From assembly GCA_021234155.1 (NCBI GenBank), contig JAJEKV010000679.1, positions 55,143-119,142 on the forward strand: DNA of 64,000 nucleotides, written 5' to 3'. Shown piece by piece: positions 11,819 through 23,900 of the stretch. The stretch is from Isoetes taiwanensis (taxonomy: Eukaryota; Streptophyta; Lycopodiopsida; Isoetales; Isoetaceae). Both the position numbers and the translations under genes were made by a program. Under the pieces are notes generated by a model. The model saw nothing but the letters and a program-made list of their open reading frames with translations. It was not told the DNA's origin and ran no database searches. Numbering within the stretch: the first letter of the stretch is position 1; every line of letters begins with the position of its first letter.

Positions 11819-13142
11819 TAGCAATTTCTCCGGATCAAGTGCCACGGAGGGTCCCCAAGGTCTCGGAAAAGGTTAGGGAGTTGATCTCGGGGGAAAATTA
11901 TGGATTCAATCAAATTATGGCGCAATTGGTCGAATTTAGAAGCTTCCCTATTTTCTAGGGTTCGTAAAAAATTTTCAAATGGCATATATCCCAGGCACAA
12001 ATGAGTCTGGCAGCTTCGTATATAAGGAATAGTGTTGACCCCACTATGGATTTTACGTGCCACGAGAGGGGACACCACCCAGCTGTGGAACGGCCCCCCG
12101 CCGCCACGTGGAAAAAATTGGGGTGATTTGGAACTATCGCGTAATTAGATAGGGTAGATAGGCTAGAATAGGTTTTTTATTTTTTTTGGCACATCCCAAG
12201 AATCCAATTTTTGAAGGCCTTCCCAAGGGTTTTTTTCAAATTTAAAAAAGGCTATGTTAGCTTTTTTTGCCAAGCTTTCCATCTAGAAGGTTTTCGTGTC
12301 AAACTGAAAATATTTGAATTTTTGTCCATTTTGACCCATGGTCAATGAATATTGCAACATAGGGATGGTGAAAAAGTCATGGGAAAAGATGGGAAAAAGG
12401 GTGTAAATAGGCTATACTAGGGTTTAGGAAGATGAAATGAGAATGAGAAAGAGTTTTCTTGCCTTTGAAGTTTTTCAAGATCATTAGGGGGCAATTCTCA
12501 ATTGAGGGTAGGATCAATAAGAAAATGGGTAGTGAAATGATGGGAAAAGGTCTCAAAAGTGGAAAAAATGGTGAAAGAAAGGTTATAAAAGGTTCATAGG
12601 ACATAAAAAGGTGGATATGGAATGAAGACAAGATGGGTACCTCAGAAAGCACTTGATTTCATCTCGATTGTCTCTAATGCTCAAATCATACCTCATAGTG
12701 AAGATACATTTGCTCAAAGCCTAAGGGTCTTCCAAACTTCTATAAGGGTCTTTCAAACTTCAAGGCTAGAATAAGAGCACATTTCACTTCCAAGATGGCA
12801 TCCTTATGTGTGTGACTTCAAACTACTAATGAAACTCAAGCAAGCTTCATAAGGTTGAGCTTTGGTAAAACAACTTGTGCTTCTTTGATAATCTTGCTAT
12901 AGCCTTTGCCTGGTCTTCAAATCAAAGGAAAATGTTAAGCAAATGGGAATGTGTCTAAAGGTATTTTACCTCAAGGAAAAGATTAGGCTATAAAAGGAGA
13001 TCCCCAATGCCTTCCAAACTTGGTCAAATGTCTTCCAAACTCTAATGGGATCACAATAGCCTGAAACTTTTCCTTAGAGGAAATATGGATGAAACAAAAG
13101 TTTTTGATAATAGATGCTAGTCCATGTTGCCAGAAATGGGCA
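11819..13142 (-). repeat. 5' LTR of the Tat-like element
   Basis: Direct repeat partner of 6340-7669. The interior joins at its low-coordinate end, where the primer-binding site should be. The minus-strand sequence there starts ATTGGGAAGAAGG and does not match initiator tRNA-Met, so a different primer tRNA or a decayed site is likely. Confidence 0.85.
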
Positions 13143-13182
13143 ACGCTATATACAAGATCAACAAACACCAAACAACTACATC

Positions 13183-13276
13183 AGACTTATATGTATCCTG
13201 TTATAAAATATGTATTGAAGCTCCAAATTGACTTATATGTATTCTGTTATAAAATATGTATTGAAGCTCCAAACTG
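13183..13276. repeat. 47-bp tandem duplication
   Basis: The unit GACTTATATGTAT..GCTCCAAA is present twice (13183-13229 and 13230-13276) with two or three differences. It lies in the right arm of the hAT-like element. Confidence 0.85.
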
Positions 13277-13662
13277 TAAAATTGTATATATTAACACATA
13301 AATCTACAAGTTCGAAGTACTTTACATAAAAACGTCACGGTCACGTCGCATAAATCTGATATATAGGGTAATTACCTCTTAACTTTAACGTCTTTTAACG
13401 AAAAAAAATTTAGATGCGTCAAATTTCATGCGATGACGTTATTACGTTATCGCGTAAAAACGTAAAAAAACGCAAAGCACGTAAAGTACGGTACTACACT
13501 GGACTTGATAGAGATTCTTTTTTTATGCTGGAAGTTAAGTGCAAGAATAAATAATCTGTTATATCTACCTTAATGCTTATAGCTATATACTTCAAACATT
13601 CGTAAACTATAATTCATTAGTTAGAGGTGATATACACAAATGCTTTGCATTTACTGTCGCAG

Positions 13663-15420
13663 TGCAAGTGAGTGTGAAATGGCAAAAGGAGGTTTTTCCA
13701 TCTGTGGACATTGACACAGAGCAACCGCCTTATGTATTCAAATGTCGATTTTTTATCTTCTTTGGTGTACCACCGGAGAGACAAAAGATCATGCTTAAAG
13801 GGGTCTTCTAAAGGTCCTGATGTTCAAGACATAATTGTCAACCTGCCTAATATTTAGCATTGTTCCCGAAGTCTATGTTATGGTTATAGGACTAGGATGA
13901 TGGCGACTGGAGTCAACTTGGAGTGAAGGAGGTATGAGAAGTGAGTTGTGCCCCATTTGCTCCTCTTGTATCCTAATTTTGTTCCCTTTATGGCGCTAAC
14001 ACGTGGAAGTCGGTGAATAATGATGATGGGCACGAGGGGGTACCTAAAGCTCCCGAAAAAGGTCCGGTGTTTGTCGAGGATCTCCCGGAAGATGAACAAC
14101 GAGTGCTTCTTTGGTGAGTTCAGTCTAGGATTTGTCCGATCTTTATGATGCAGCTTTGAATCCATTCAATTAAGTAGATGATGAGGAAATGGTACTAGAG
14201 GCCGAGAAGCTTTTATGGATTACCTAATGAAAGGAGGAAAAAAAAGAATGGCATGCTTGTATTTGTCTATTTTCTTATCCCATTGTAACAGTTGATCTCA
14301 GGAAAGAAACTAGGAAAGAGTCTAGTACTTGGAATTAAGACAGGCAGTTTAGTGACGTCAGGGAAAGATATTAATTTGTTCAAATGGTTTGATCTCCTTG
14401 AAATCCAAATGACTTTTATAGCTTCATGTGTCTTTCTTAATTGCTGTAGCCATTATGGTAGTTTAAATCTCTTATTAAGATTGCTTTCGACGAATGACCG
14501 GACATTTTGGGGATGTCTTATCTCCAGCTATATATGATTACATTGATTACTTTATGTTGTTTCTAAGATTGGTAGTTTTGCTCGCCCTTTCAGAAGTTGA
14601 TATCACAATATTGTCTCTCTTCTAATTTTTCATGCAATGGCATTGAAAGGGATCTACAGCAGGCTTGGTCAATCTTGGAATCACATGCTATATGAACTCA
14701 ACCCTTCAATGCTTGCATTCGATTCGAGTTAAAATCGCTGCGTATAAGTTTTGAAGTGCAAATACATTATATTCTTTTTGTTCTTGAACGAAGGGATAAT
14801 TAAAAATGGAAATTAAAGTGTAGTCACATTGATGAAGTTTGCCTCACTTGTAAATTTTAAATGTAATTAACTGGCAAAGTGGAGTCCAGAATTTAGGTGC
14901 AATTTTAAAGCTAGTAATCAGGAGGCAGGAAATAGAAGAATGACAATCTTCTTTTATCATATATGGGATTCTCATGCAAAATATGCCATGTTGTGCTGCA
15001 TGCAGCTCCATCCCATATGTTTAATTGTAATGTTCGGGTCCTTGGCTTATATGTTTTCTCATTTTTTCTGAACCGGCAGATACTCTAGTGGAAATGAGCC
15101 AGGATTAGATCCTACAAGAACCCTAACAGTTGCGACTAAAGATCTATTCAGTGAGCTTGATCGTAGTTTACGTCCCGTTGCCCCTACTCGGTTGTCATCA
15201 TGTTAAAGATATGTATTTGACAATGACAAGAAGGAAAAACATTTTAGTTGCTACGCAACATAAACCCTCAATTTGGCCAGCAGACAAATACTGGCATGTA
15301 CATGCAAAGAGGGTTGGTTTTGGCCTTTGGGATTCTTAACTTGGTTTTATCCCTCATATTGGTTATTTAACTATCATTCTCGCAGGATGCAGAAGAGTGT
15401 TGGACACAACTGATATATAC
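13663..15420 (+). pseudogene. UBP6: UBP6-type ubiquitin-specific protease pseudogene
   Basis: Exon-like pieces match the proteasome-associated deubiquitinase family (plant UBP6/UBP7, animal USP14). The ubiquitin-like domain begins after a splice-like CAG at 13663 with VSVKWQKEVFPSVDIDTE and continues with GVPPERQKIMLKG. Next come DWSQLGVKEG near 13910 and APEKGPVFVEDLPEDEQ near 14050. The catalytic cysteine box at 14659-14703 reads GLVNLGITCYMNSTLQC, with Cys at 14686-14688 and the usual NLGNT Asn replaced by Ile. Later pieces are ATKDLFSELDRSLRPVAP (15136-15189) and DAEECWTQLIYTLSQRL (from 15386). Intron-like gaps with AG borders remain, so this is a duplicated gene copy, not a processed one. 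In-frame stops, a degraded first exon and the absence of the histidine box show that it is broken. Confidence 0.85.
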
Positions 15421-15421
15421 G

Positions 15422-15732
15422 CTATCTCAACGTTTGCGTCCTACTCAACGTTCTAGCTTGATGATATCATTCCTAGCTAGAGGGCAAGTTGGAAATTGTT
15501 CCGTCGTTGAAGATTATTGAGTTTCAAGATTATATAGATAGACGGTTGAGGCTCAAGTCCGGGGATAAAATTGTAACTATCTCAACGTTTGCGTCCTACT
15601 CAACGTTCTAGCTTGATGATATCATTCCTAGCTAGAGGGCAAGTTGGAAATTGTTAAAGTCGTTGAAGATTATTGAGGTTCAAGATTATATAGATAGACG
15701 GTTGAGGCTCAAGTCCGAGGATAAAATTGTAA
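15422..15732 (+). repeat. 155-bp tandem duplication in the UBP6-like remnant
   Basis: The block 15422-15576 is followed directly by a near-identical copy at 15577-15732, differing by only a few bases (CCGTCG against AAGTCG, TGAGTT against TGAGGT). It begins inside the exon-like phrase for YTLSQRL, so the duplication falls within former coding sequence. The similarity implies a recent event compared with the decay of the rest. Confidence 0.9.
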
Positions 15733-15984
15733 TGTATATTTTTCTTTATGCATCAATAACATTGCGGTGCCTTTTTGCAATGGTTTAGGACACTAATGGA
15801 GAGGACTAAAAAGCTATTACTTGAAGACTCAGAAGTTGAAGCGTTCTTTTTTGAAGACTTTGGATTTCCTTTTCTTTCACACGACGCTAGGGTTTTGGAG
15901 TCCATTGCCCATGATCTTTGTTGGCATTATGCAGATTGTCAATTCTTGACATGTAACTATGATTATATTTGAATACGAGATTTT

Positions 15985-16512
15985 TCTTTGATATACACTC
16001 TTTATCTCTTTATGAATGTATACCCTGTTAAAGCTAAATATCATTATAAAGAAATCATCCGGATAAAATGCAAAAATGCCAAAATTATGAAAAAAATGAG
16101 AATGTCGATGAAAATGTGCTAACGCACTTATGAAGCATATGACCTAATATTGTGACAAACAAACGAAAAAAACGGCGTAAATTCGACGAAAACCCGACGT
16201 AATTTTGGCGATGCTATGACGAATATTTCGATGAAAATATCGAAAATTTGAGCGCTCGAATTCGACGAATATTCTGACAAGAAATTCGACGAAAAATCGA
16301 CGATTTTAGCGCCGTAAAATCTATTAAAATTTCGACGAAAAATCGACGATTTTGGCGTCGAAAAATGTGAAAAAATTCGACGTATAAAAACGACGATTTT
16401 TTCGCCGAGAATATCGTCGAATATCGTCGACCATATGAGTCTGGGCAATTGCCTATTCTGTAAAGGGTTTCTGACGATTTTTCTGACGCAAAACAGGTTT
16501 TCTGTTGTAGTG
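15985..16512. mobile_element. One end of a CACTA-like DNA transposon (tentative)
   Basis: Read on the minus strand, 16512-16498 is CACTACAACAGAAAA, very close to the usual CACTA/EnSpm terminus. Inside it, 16100-16440 is dense in CGA and TCGTC, with TTCGACGAAAAATCGACG occurring twice (16275 and 16336 areas), like the subterminal repeat arrays of these elements. No matching opposite end or transposase is found in the window, so this is a fragment or solo end. The left limit is approximate. Confidence 0.5.
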
Positions 16513-16682
16513 ATTCATTTAGAGTCTGCTTTTGCACCTCCTCTAATTGTAGCTTCTAACATTTTCCCTTCGAAAACTTCCAGCCTTACATGCAGAAATA
16601 TATTGTGGATCCTAAATGAAATATAAGCAAACCTTTAGGTTTCTTCCGAAAGTAGCAGCTCCAAAAGCTATACAATCATAAT

Positions 16683-17084
16683 CAGTGTAGGTTAAGTACG
16701 CGTACGTTACGTTTTCCATACTTAACGTACCGTACCCATACGTACCGTACGTACTTATTCATTTCGTGCATCAAATAAGAATTTTTTTTTTTTTGGTTTG
16801 TTGTTTACGTGCAGCGTGATGATGCGTTTTATAAGTCACGGTGCACCCTGACGCATTTTATATGCGGTACAAAGTACTTTTCAAAAAAAATAAAAAAAAT
16901 ATTTTTTTCGGTTAACGTCGCGTCTGCACGATTTTATGGTACCGCACGTCTGCACGCCGCCACTTTAAACAACAACTTTTGACGACGTTTGTATGCGTTA
17001 AACTCCGGCCATCGTCGTTACCCGTCTCGTCGTTGCATCGCATTACATACACGCATCACGGTCACGAAGTACGGTACTACACTG
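16683..17084. mobile_element. hAT-type MITE, 402 bp
   Basis: It starts CAGTGTAGG and ends CTACACTG and is flanked by a perfect 8-bp duplication ATCATAAT at 16675-16682 and 17085-17092. The first 24 bases and the last 16 closely match the termini of the large element at 4351-13501, so the two form one family. The interior has runs built from CGTACG, TACGTACC and GACGCATTTTA and no coding sequence. It needed a transposase supplied from elsewhere. Confidence 0.9.
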
Positions 17085-17092
17085 ATCATAAT

Positions 17093-18034
17093 AATCTTTT
17101 CCTAGCTAGATGGATGGGTGACAAAAAAAACTTACCTCTTTATTGGTTGCAGTATTTTTGTGAGGCTAGAAGTTCTTGACTTTAGACAGATTTAGACATG
17201 CAAACCACGCATTACATTTTGTCAAAGAAGCAGTTATGGCAGCAAGACTTATCCTAAGCATAATCATTTGGCCAGTGATCAAGCTTCAGATTCTGCAATA
17301 ACCCTTGGGCTGGGCCTGTGAACATATAGCATGTCTAAATCTTTGCAGATATAGGCTGCGTGGCAGAGGGATACACATTCCAACTAAATTTATGGAAGAG
17401 CGGTAATACCCAACAACTAATCTTCTTGCCATATCATTTGTCTCGGAATGATTTTGGGCCTGTTAGAATAAAAGCTACAAAGACAAAATTCCCTAATCAT
17501 TCTCCAAGCAAGAACTCCTTCTCATGTTTCTTAGAAGTGCCCAAAATGGTGTGATGGCTGAAAACCTCTAATGCCTTCTCAAAAGCGATCCTCTACCTTT
17601 GCAAAGCACATACGAAAGAATAAATCTATGAGTAAATATATCTAGCTCCCAAAAAAAATGAAAACAAAGAAGAAATCTAAACATCTTGAAGCTTCTTGGA
17701 GCTCATTTTATCTCCTCCTCGGTTTATTCTTGCAAGAAAATCTCCAAAGAAAGAATGTCCAAGCCCCCTCTAAATCAACAAAGCACCTTGAAGACTGGTC
17801 TTCCCCACCATCACAAATGCAGCATCTATTTTGGAGCAGTAAGTTCAAAACGTAAGATTCAAACCAAAACTGTTCCCACATGTATTGAATAGTCCCAAAA
17901 TAAAAATGTCCGGCGAGAGGAGAGGGAATGCCGCCAGCTCAAATTGGCATTGAAGGCAGAGCAACCAACGTCCCGCAAGCAGGAAGGGAACCCCGCATGC
18001 ATCTGCACATGCAGCGTTCCGGTGCGAAAACCAA
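17093..18034. other. No gene recognised
   Basis: Short open frames occur on both strands, none with family resemblance. The base composition is ordinary. I see no inverted or direct repeats of note before the SINE-like copy. Confidence 0.5.
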
Positions 18035-18185
18035 CACTCTTCCATTGTAATAAAGAAGATAGATTCAAGAGAAAAAATAAACACATTACCTAGCTAGTTG
18101 CATTGGTTATAACATTCTTAATAGGATATTGAATTATTTTGTTAGAGGGTCGAGTCTCCGTATTTTATATTTAAAACCCGCAAAT
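18035..18185 (+). mobile_element. SINE-like copy 2
   Basis: This matches the SINE at 3500-4105: GATTCAAGA-AAAAAATAA, CACATTA, GCATTGGTTATA, TTCTTAATAGG, TTATTTTG and a B-box-like GGGTCGAGTCTCC in the same order. It lacks the TRIM, so it shows what the uninterrupted repeat looks like. The match is partial and diverged. Confidence 0.5.
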
Positions 18186-18572
18186 CTGTATTTTTATATT
18201 TCAAATCATAGGCATCGAGAGCTGTCGGATAGGCATATTCACCCTTTATTCCTCAATCTACACCGTACATAAAGTTCCTCGTTTGTGGGGTATGCATGTA
18301 CAAAATTTGTCATACTGTATAACAAGATTTACAAAATACTATAAGATTTGAGGTAATATACTACATGGTGTTGATTTTGTATATGCGAAACATAATTTTA
18401 AGAGCTCTCGCTGCCCTACGTCACCCCCGTGTGAATATGCACCCAAACCAAAGGGGGTTTCAAGGGGGATTTAATTTTAGAGTGTTGAATGTAATGGTTT
18501 GTGTTAATTAATGTTAATGGTAGTGATGTGTTGGTTGGTATATTTAACTCAAAAAATTTTTGGCCCCTTCGG

Positions 18573-18662
18573 GGCCTTGGGGATGGTGTGGGGATTAATA
18601 AATATAGTCGGAAACATGGCCTTGGGGATGGTGTGGGGGTTAATAAATATAGTCGGAAACAT
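18573..18662. repeat. 45-bp tandem duplication
   Basis: The unit GGCCTTGGGGATGGTG..GGAAACAT is present twice (18573-18617 and 18618-18662) with a single visible difference. No function is suggested. Confidence 0.9.
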
Positions 18663-19045
18663 GTGTATATGTCACAAGAAAAATATAACATATATAGCAG
18701 AATATCTAATGGTTGAATATCACCATTTATGAGAATGGGCACTTCAAATTGCGGTACATAATAACCCTTTTAAAATGGTATTGCAAGCAAGATAGTGATT
18801 TGTCTATTACCATATGACAATATGCTAACAAGTTCCATTGGCTAAGCATAAAGAGGATTATGCACAATCAACATAGAATAGAATAGAATAGTTTTTTTAA
18901 CGTCCACGAAGACCAATAGGTCATGGGACCCATACAATGGGCTAGTACAATCATTACTACTAGGATTAAAAAACCCCTGCCTCGAAAGGTTTTCAAGGGA
19001 AAAACCTTTGCAGTAATGATGATACTAGACAAGCTTAGATAATGA

Positions 19046-19438
19046 CTACTGAGGGCTCAGTAATTGCAGACGTTTATCTAGAACCTCAAGTATGTATAAT
19101 GCCAAGTCATGCACAGATGGTGCGCTGAGAAGTTGTGGAAGCGTGGAATGGAATGCTAAGGTCGAAAAATGATTCCGGACTATCTCAAAAGCAGGGCAAC
19201 TCAGAAGAGTATGGCTTTCATCTTCAATAACCTGTAACTGGCAACAGGCACATAGTCTCGCTTCTCGCGGCAATTGCGGCCGCTCCCATCTACCTGTCTC
19301 AATCCGTAGCCTGTGGGACCCCGTGCGAATTGATGCAATAGCTACAAGCTTGTTCCTGGACAATGAAGCAAGCAAATAAGCTTGGGGCCCTGGTGCCAAA
19401 GTGGGATTTATGTGTGCATGATAATGACCAGTTTTCAC
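19046..19438 (-). pseudogene. LINE ORF2 C-terminal zinc-binding tail
   Basis: This 130-codon open frame has the pattern seen at the C-terminus of many LINE polyproteins: a basic start, SIRTGSHRLRIETGRW, then CACC about 12 residues later, and DESHTLLSCP. The four Cys/His positions (C, C, H, C) form the likely metal site. No RT is attached. It could belong to the same family as the remnant at 924-3170, which lacks this part. Confidence 0.7.
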
Positions 19439-19439
19439 A

Positions 19440-20040
19440 AAACAAAAAAGGACACAATGAAATATTCAAACCATTATATGTGATGCAGTAATTGGAACCA
19501 CCTTTATGATCCATTGATAAAGCTGTGGCAAAATTGCATTGCCAGATAAAGGAAAACCTTCAACAGGACAAACCTGGTTGAATGATGAACATGAGAAACC
19601 TTTCTTCCTGCTGTCTTCCTGCTTGAATGGTCATCAGGACAAACCCATATCTTGAGCATTGTAGGGTGAAGGTTAAGCAAACCCTTCAATGAGGAATGGA
19701 CTAAGCAGCATGAAGCACATCCTCAATATGTGATGATAATATGGTGAATCCATATTTGTACCACATTTTGCAGCGCAAATATCTTGTTCAAAATGTACAT
19801 GAAATAACATGTGCAGATAAAAGAACTAGAATTGCACTTGCATCCAACAAGAACAAGTCTATCCAAATCAAGTGCACATGCAGCTTTTGCATCATTTACT
19901 TGTTCCGATCATAACTGGTCATTTGTTCTTTCAAGGAGATAGTAACCACCTATGTAATGAATAGATCATAACAGCAATGACCTGTTTAGACTCAAGAAGT
20001 ATGTATACACAGTACCAGAATTAAAGGGTGAGAAACAAAA
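19440..20040. other. No gene recognised
   Basis: Only short frames are present. I see no repeat structure or RNA gene. Confidence 0.45.
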
Positions 20041-20047
20041 TAATTAC

Positions 20048-20910
20048 CTCGATTTCTGTGTCTTGATGGAAGGTCTTCTTTAATTTCAATAGCTTCTTGA
20101 GTGAACAGCTCTTCTATCACTTCTTTTGCATTAGCCTTTCTCAATGGCCCTTGTAGCATATGTCTGCAAACACACAACAACAAATTTCTTAGTAGATAAA
20201 GCTAGTTTTTATTTTTATTTTTTTGAAATTATGAGGAAAATTTGTTGTAACTGCCAAAGAACATATCAATCACTTCAGTACAAAGCCACCATGCATACAT
20301 TAATGAAGCTTCTGCCCGTTTTGCTGCCAAGGCATGATTTTCAGCAGATTATAAATTATACAATCTACTGTAACAGCATGAACATCTCTGAACTCAAGGT
20401 GTAATATTAGTGATCTCGTTCGACAAAGAACTTACATGACTTTCCAAAAGGGTTGTCGTGATCTTACATAAAAAGAATTAATCAAACCAGCTACCAGCTT
20501 TCCTACCTAGACCCAATGGCTCTCTGAATCAACAAATTGCCCCCTGATCGAGTGGCAATCACAATCAAGATCTCACTGCTCCAGAAAATAGCATTCTTCA
20601 CAATCTTCTCTTCACGAATTTCCATTAGCAATACTTCAAAGGTAAAGGTTAAGACTGTAAAGCTTATGCCATTCATGCAGCAAAGTTTGTATTCCATGGC
20701 TTTTTTAGAACAAGGGATGCACGAAAACAAGAATATGGAAATTGTGCTCACCTGACACCAGAGAACCCTAAACCAAAGGGGATTCGCAGGCCTAAATCGC
20801 TCAGTTGTGCAGATGACAGAAATTGCAAAGGCTACACCCGATGCTACAGGTCTGGTCGCAAGATGTCGAAGCAGTCGTTGCCTTGAAGAATCGGTTGCTG
20901 TGGTGGCCAC
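20048..20910 (-). other. Possible exons of an unrecognised gene
   Basis: Three minus-strand segments have exon-like borders. Segment one (20910-20752) starts at an ATG, reads MATTATDSSRQRLLRHLATR at its N-terminus and ends at CAG followed by GTGAGC. Segment two (about 20633-20508) encodes MEIREEKIVKNAIFWSS and IATRSGGNLLIQRAIG and ends before GTAGGA. Segment three (about 20166-20048) follows a TTTGCAG acceptor and encodes KANAKEVIEELFTQEAIEI before GTAATT. Segments two and three join in frame; segments one and two do not with the borders I can see. No family is recognised, so this may be a gene fragment or chance. Confidence 0.3.
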
Positions 20911-23900
20911 GCAGGATACAATGATTCTTGTTCTCCTTTTTCTAATAACAGGTCGATGCTTCCCCTGTACCTAAACGTCATCGATGTGCCCCAGAACCAG
21001 GCTTCCAAAGCCAGTCGAGCGAGATCGCTGCCCTTATGGCCCCTGCCCTGTCTCAAACAAAACATAGAAACAAAATCATGGACAATCGAAACCCTAAAAT
21101 ACCATATAGGCAGAGCTTTGAAGTTGGAGCTGCAAACAGAGCAGAATACATATAAGGAAGGAGTTGTACACAATGAAGAATCAACGGGAAGGTGGGCAGC
21201 AAAGGCAGCGTGCGGGCCACACAGAAGGAGATGGTCCTTCCATCCATAGCCGATCAAACCTAATAATACGCTGGAGTAAATCCCTCTGTACGATTTCCTA
21301 AAAGCCCCCCTGCGCAAAAGGAGGTCCCATGTTCGATCTTCTTAGGTCTATGGTCCATTCATCAAATCCTTCTAACCCTTGTGTTAAAAACCCTAAAAAT
21401 AATGGGAGGATATTGACTCCCACCACAAAAGAAGCCTCCACCACAGGATTTGCCCCTTTTTCTAAAATCAATGGCTGACAAAAGGGTGCACTCTAGAAAT
21501 ACTATTTAGTACACCTGGATGAATACGGCCACCAAATTATATAAAAACCTTAGAGAAAACAGTACAAAAACAGAAAAAAAACCCCTGTTAATGCTAGATA
21601 TTCGAAACTATCTGAACATATGTAATCTACTCTATCATTTTTCTTTTTTTTTTCTTTTTTAGCACACCAGCCCAACCAAGCCTACAGCCTTTCTTGCAAT
21701 TCTAGCCTATCCACGTGTAATTTCCATGTCATCAAAATCTGACATGTCTTATCTTGCACTATTAGATCCTCTTTTTCCAGATCTAGGGCCATGAAAATTA
21801 GAAAATCGGCCAAAAACGAGGGTGGAGATGGAAAGGGTCATCGAATAACTTCTTCTTGTGTCACCTTATGCTATCTGGACCATTCGGTAAACACCCTCCC
21901 TTCTTTGTTTTCCCTTTCGTGGGCATTCCGGCATCCGTCCTAAGGCCATTTGCCAATAAATTGGGAGGCTATTTTCTGAAGCCTATTTCATTTATACAAA
22001 AATGAATCTTGTAGGCGATACGCCATTGCCTCCTTCCATGGCGACAATGCATCAGGAGAGCATATCTACGTTTCTGGATGCAGGCTGGCCTAACAAGGTA
22101 ATTCTTGCATCGCAATGCTGTCTTTCCAGCGAAGTTCCGCGTCCTATTTTTAATTCTTTTCAATCCATTATATTCCACAGAATGTCCCAAATATATAATC
22201 ACTCTAAAAACAAACACATTAAAAAAACGCAGCGTTTGTTCATAAGAAATCAAGAAAGGTTTGAAAACTTGTATTTTCAAACTTCTTAAGTTGTGGAAGT
22301 AATGCGAAAGAATGAAGAACAAATATAAAAAGCTATAACTATGAAAAATAAAGGTAGACTGCTACGTCTGTTTCTTACTGTTGGTCCACATGGCTTAGGA
22401 TCATTCAAAAAGCCAGAACATCATCATCTTAATTGGTTTTAAACTCGCCTTAAGAATATATAGATTCCATATATAGTATTCTATTTGGAAAAATTAGTTG
22501 GTTGCTAGAATTGCCTTATTTAATGGTAATGTTGAAGCACAAGCAAATTGAACCTATATGAATCTCCACTCATTCTTCCAAAAATTATGTTAGAGAAGGT
22601 AGAAAATCACCATATCATTGTATAAGTGATAAATGAACAATAATAGAATTTGTAATGATACTTAAAGAGATATACTTTTATACCCAATTCATCTAATTGT
22701 GGACCATAATAGTCCTTGCCTATTTATATTCATGTCTACATATAGTAGTATGTTATTTTTAACATCAAATTGGAGATCTATGTTGCCAATGAAGCTTAAG
22801 TCCATAAAAATTATAGTCTATCATAAAAGACAAGCTAAAGTTACTATTATTATACCTAAAGTAGGAGCTTCTAAGTAGCAAACATGTGTCCTAAGTTTGT
22901 GATAGTAAAAAATAAGAAGATTTCATCGTATGTTTTGCACTAAGACGATACAAACTATATTTTGAACTTGTATCACATGTTTTGTCAATCATGAGTTGAA
23001 AAAGAATGTTATCTTGCTTTAAAATATGGCAAGCCTAAGTACAAACTAGAAATGGTCCAGTTCTATTTTAAATCAAATCTTCTACATAATGTGTTGCTTT
23101 TAACATAAAATTCATGTCTATGTTGCCAAGCAAGGGTCATATCCATTACAAAAATATTGCCTATCATAAAAGATGAGTTTTTTGTACTATTACCATAACT
23201 AAGCTCCAATTTTGTGTACTGACAACCACTTCTAAATATAAAGAATACATAGTTATTCACCATATTTAAGTTGATAAAATTCTTTATTATGTAGATACAA
23301 GTGGAATGTATGGAATGCATCATTTATTGCCCATAGAAAGCTTATTTTTGAGTTTAGTTACACCATTTTAGTTCTATTTTTGTCCTGGATTTATGTGTCA
23401 AAACTTCTTTCATGAAAATTGAGATCAACGCGACTTATGGAGACTTCAAAAAATTATTGGATTATAGCTCTTAGAGTTGACAACTTATGGCCACAAGTCT
23501 TACGTCAAAACTTGTTATAGTAAAGGAGAAACAATTCACAACCTCAAACAACTTTTTTGAGCTAAATATAGTTTGATGACTTCATATAATGTCATCTAAT
23601 AGCAGCAAAACATGAAAACATGCAAATCAACATGTTTTATAATAAAACATCAATTATTACTTTCAATTTTAGAAATGTTTGGACCCCTTTATGCTAGAAA
23701 GTTTAGAAAATGCAGTTCTGGCCTGGCTTAAAAACTGCTGAATTCTATAAGGTTTGGGCAATCACCACAACATATCAGTAAATCCATTGGTCATGAAATT
23801 CTCCATAGCCATAAAGAATCAAGTGAAGATTCCAAAGTGGTGGTATCTTATAAAATGGAAATTTCTCTTGTTAGATATCTGGGTTTAAGTGGCAGAGGGT

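Larger units (their letters stand above)
6340..13142 (-). mobile_element. Ty3/gypsy LTR retrotransposon, Tat-like
   Basis: Two direct repeats of about 1.33 kb, at 6340-7669 and 11819-13142, enclose a 4.15-kb interior whose pol reads on the minus strand. On that strand the higher copy is the 5' LTR. The LTRs are close in sequence, with scattered small indels. A purine-rich tract (TTTGAGGGAGATGT on the minus strand) abuts the 3' LTR at 7670. The flanking pentamers ACATT (6335-6339) and ACGCT (13143-13147) differ by two transitions and may be the decayed target duplication. No intact gag or protease is seen, and the interior is short for an autonomous element. It interrupts the hAT-like element and is therefore younger. 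Confidence 0.85.
4351..13501. mobile_element. hAT-like DNA transposon, split by an LTR element
   Basis: The left end begins CAGTGTAGG at 4351 and the right end finishes CTACACTG at 13501, giving short inverted ends with CAG..CTG termini. The 8 bases GACTTGAT at 4343-4350 recur at 13502-13509 as a perfect target duplication, the length expected of the hAT superfamily. A small relative with the same ends and its own 8-bp duplication lies at 16683-17084. Without the LTR element at about 6340-13142, the hAT-like element is about 2.35 kb. No transposase is recognisable in what remains, so it was probably non-autonomous. The subterminal parts are rich in CGTAC, ACGTAA and CGTAAAAACG. Confidence 0.85.

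Noticed and set aside
13884-14165. 93-codon minus-strand ORF
   Set aside because: It is antisense to the UBP6-like exon pieces, which have clear family matches.
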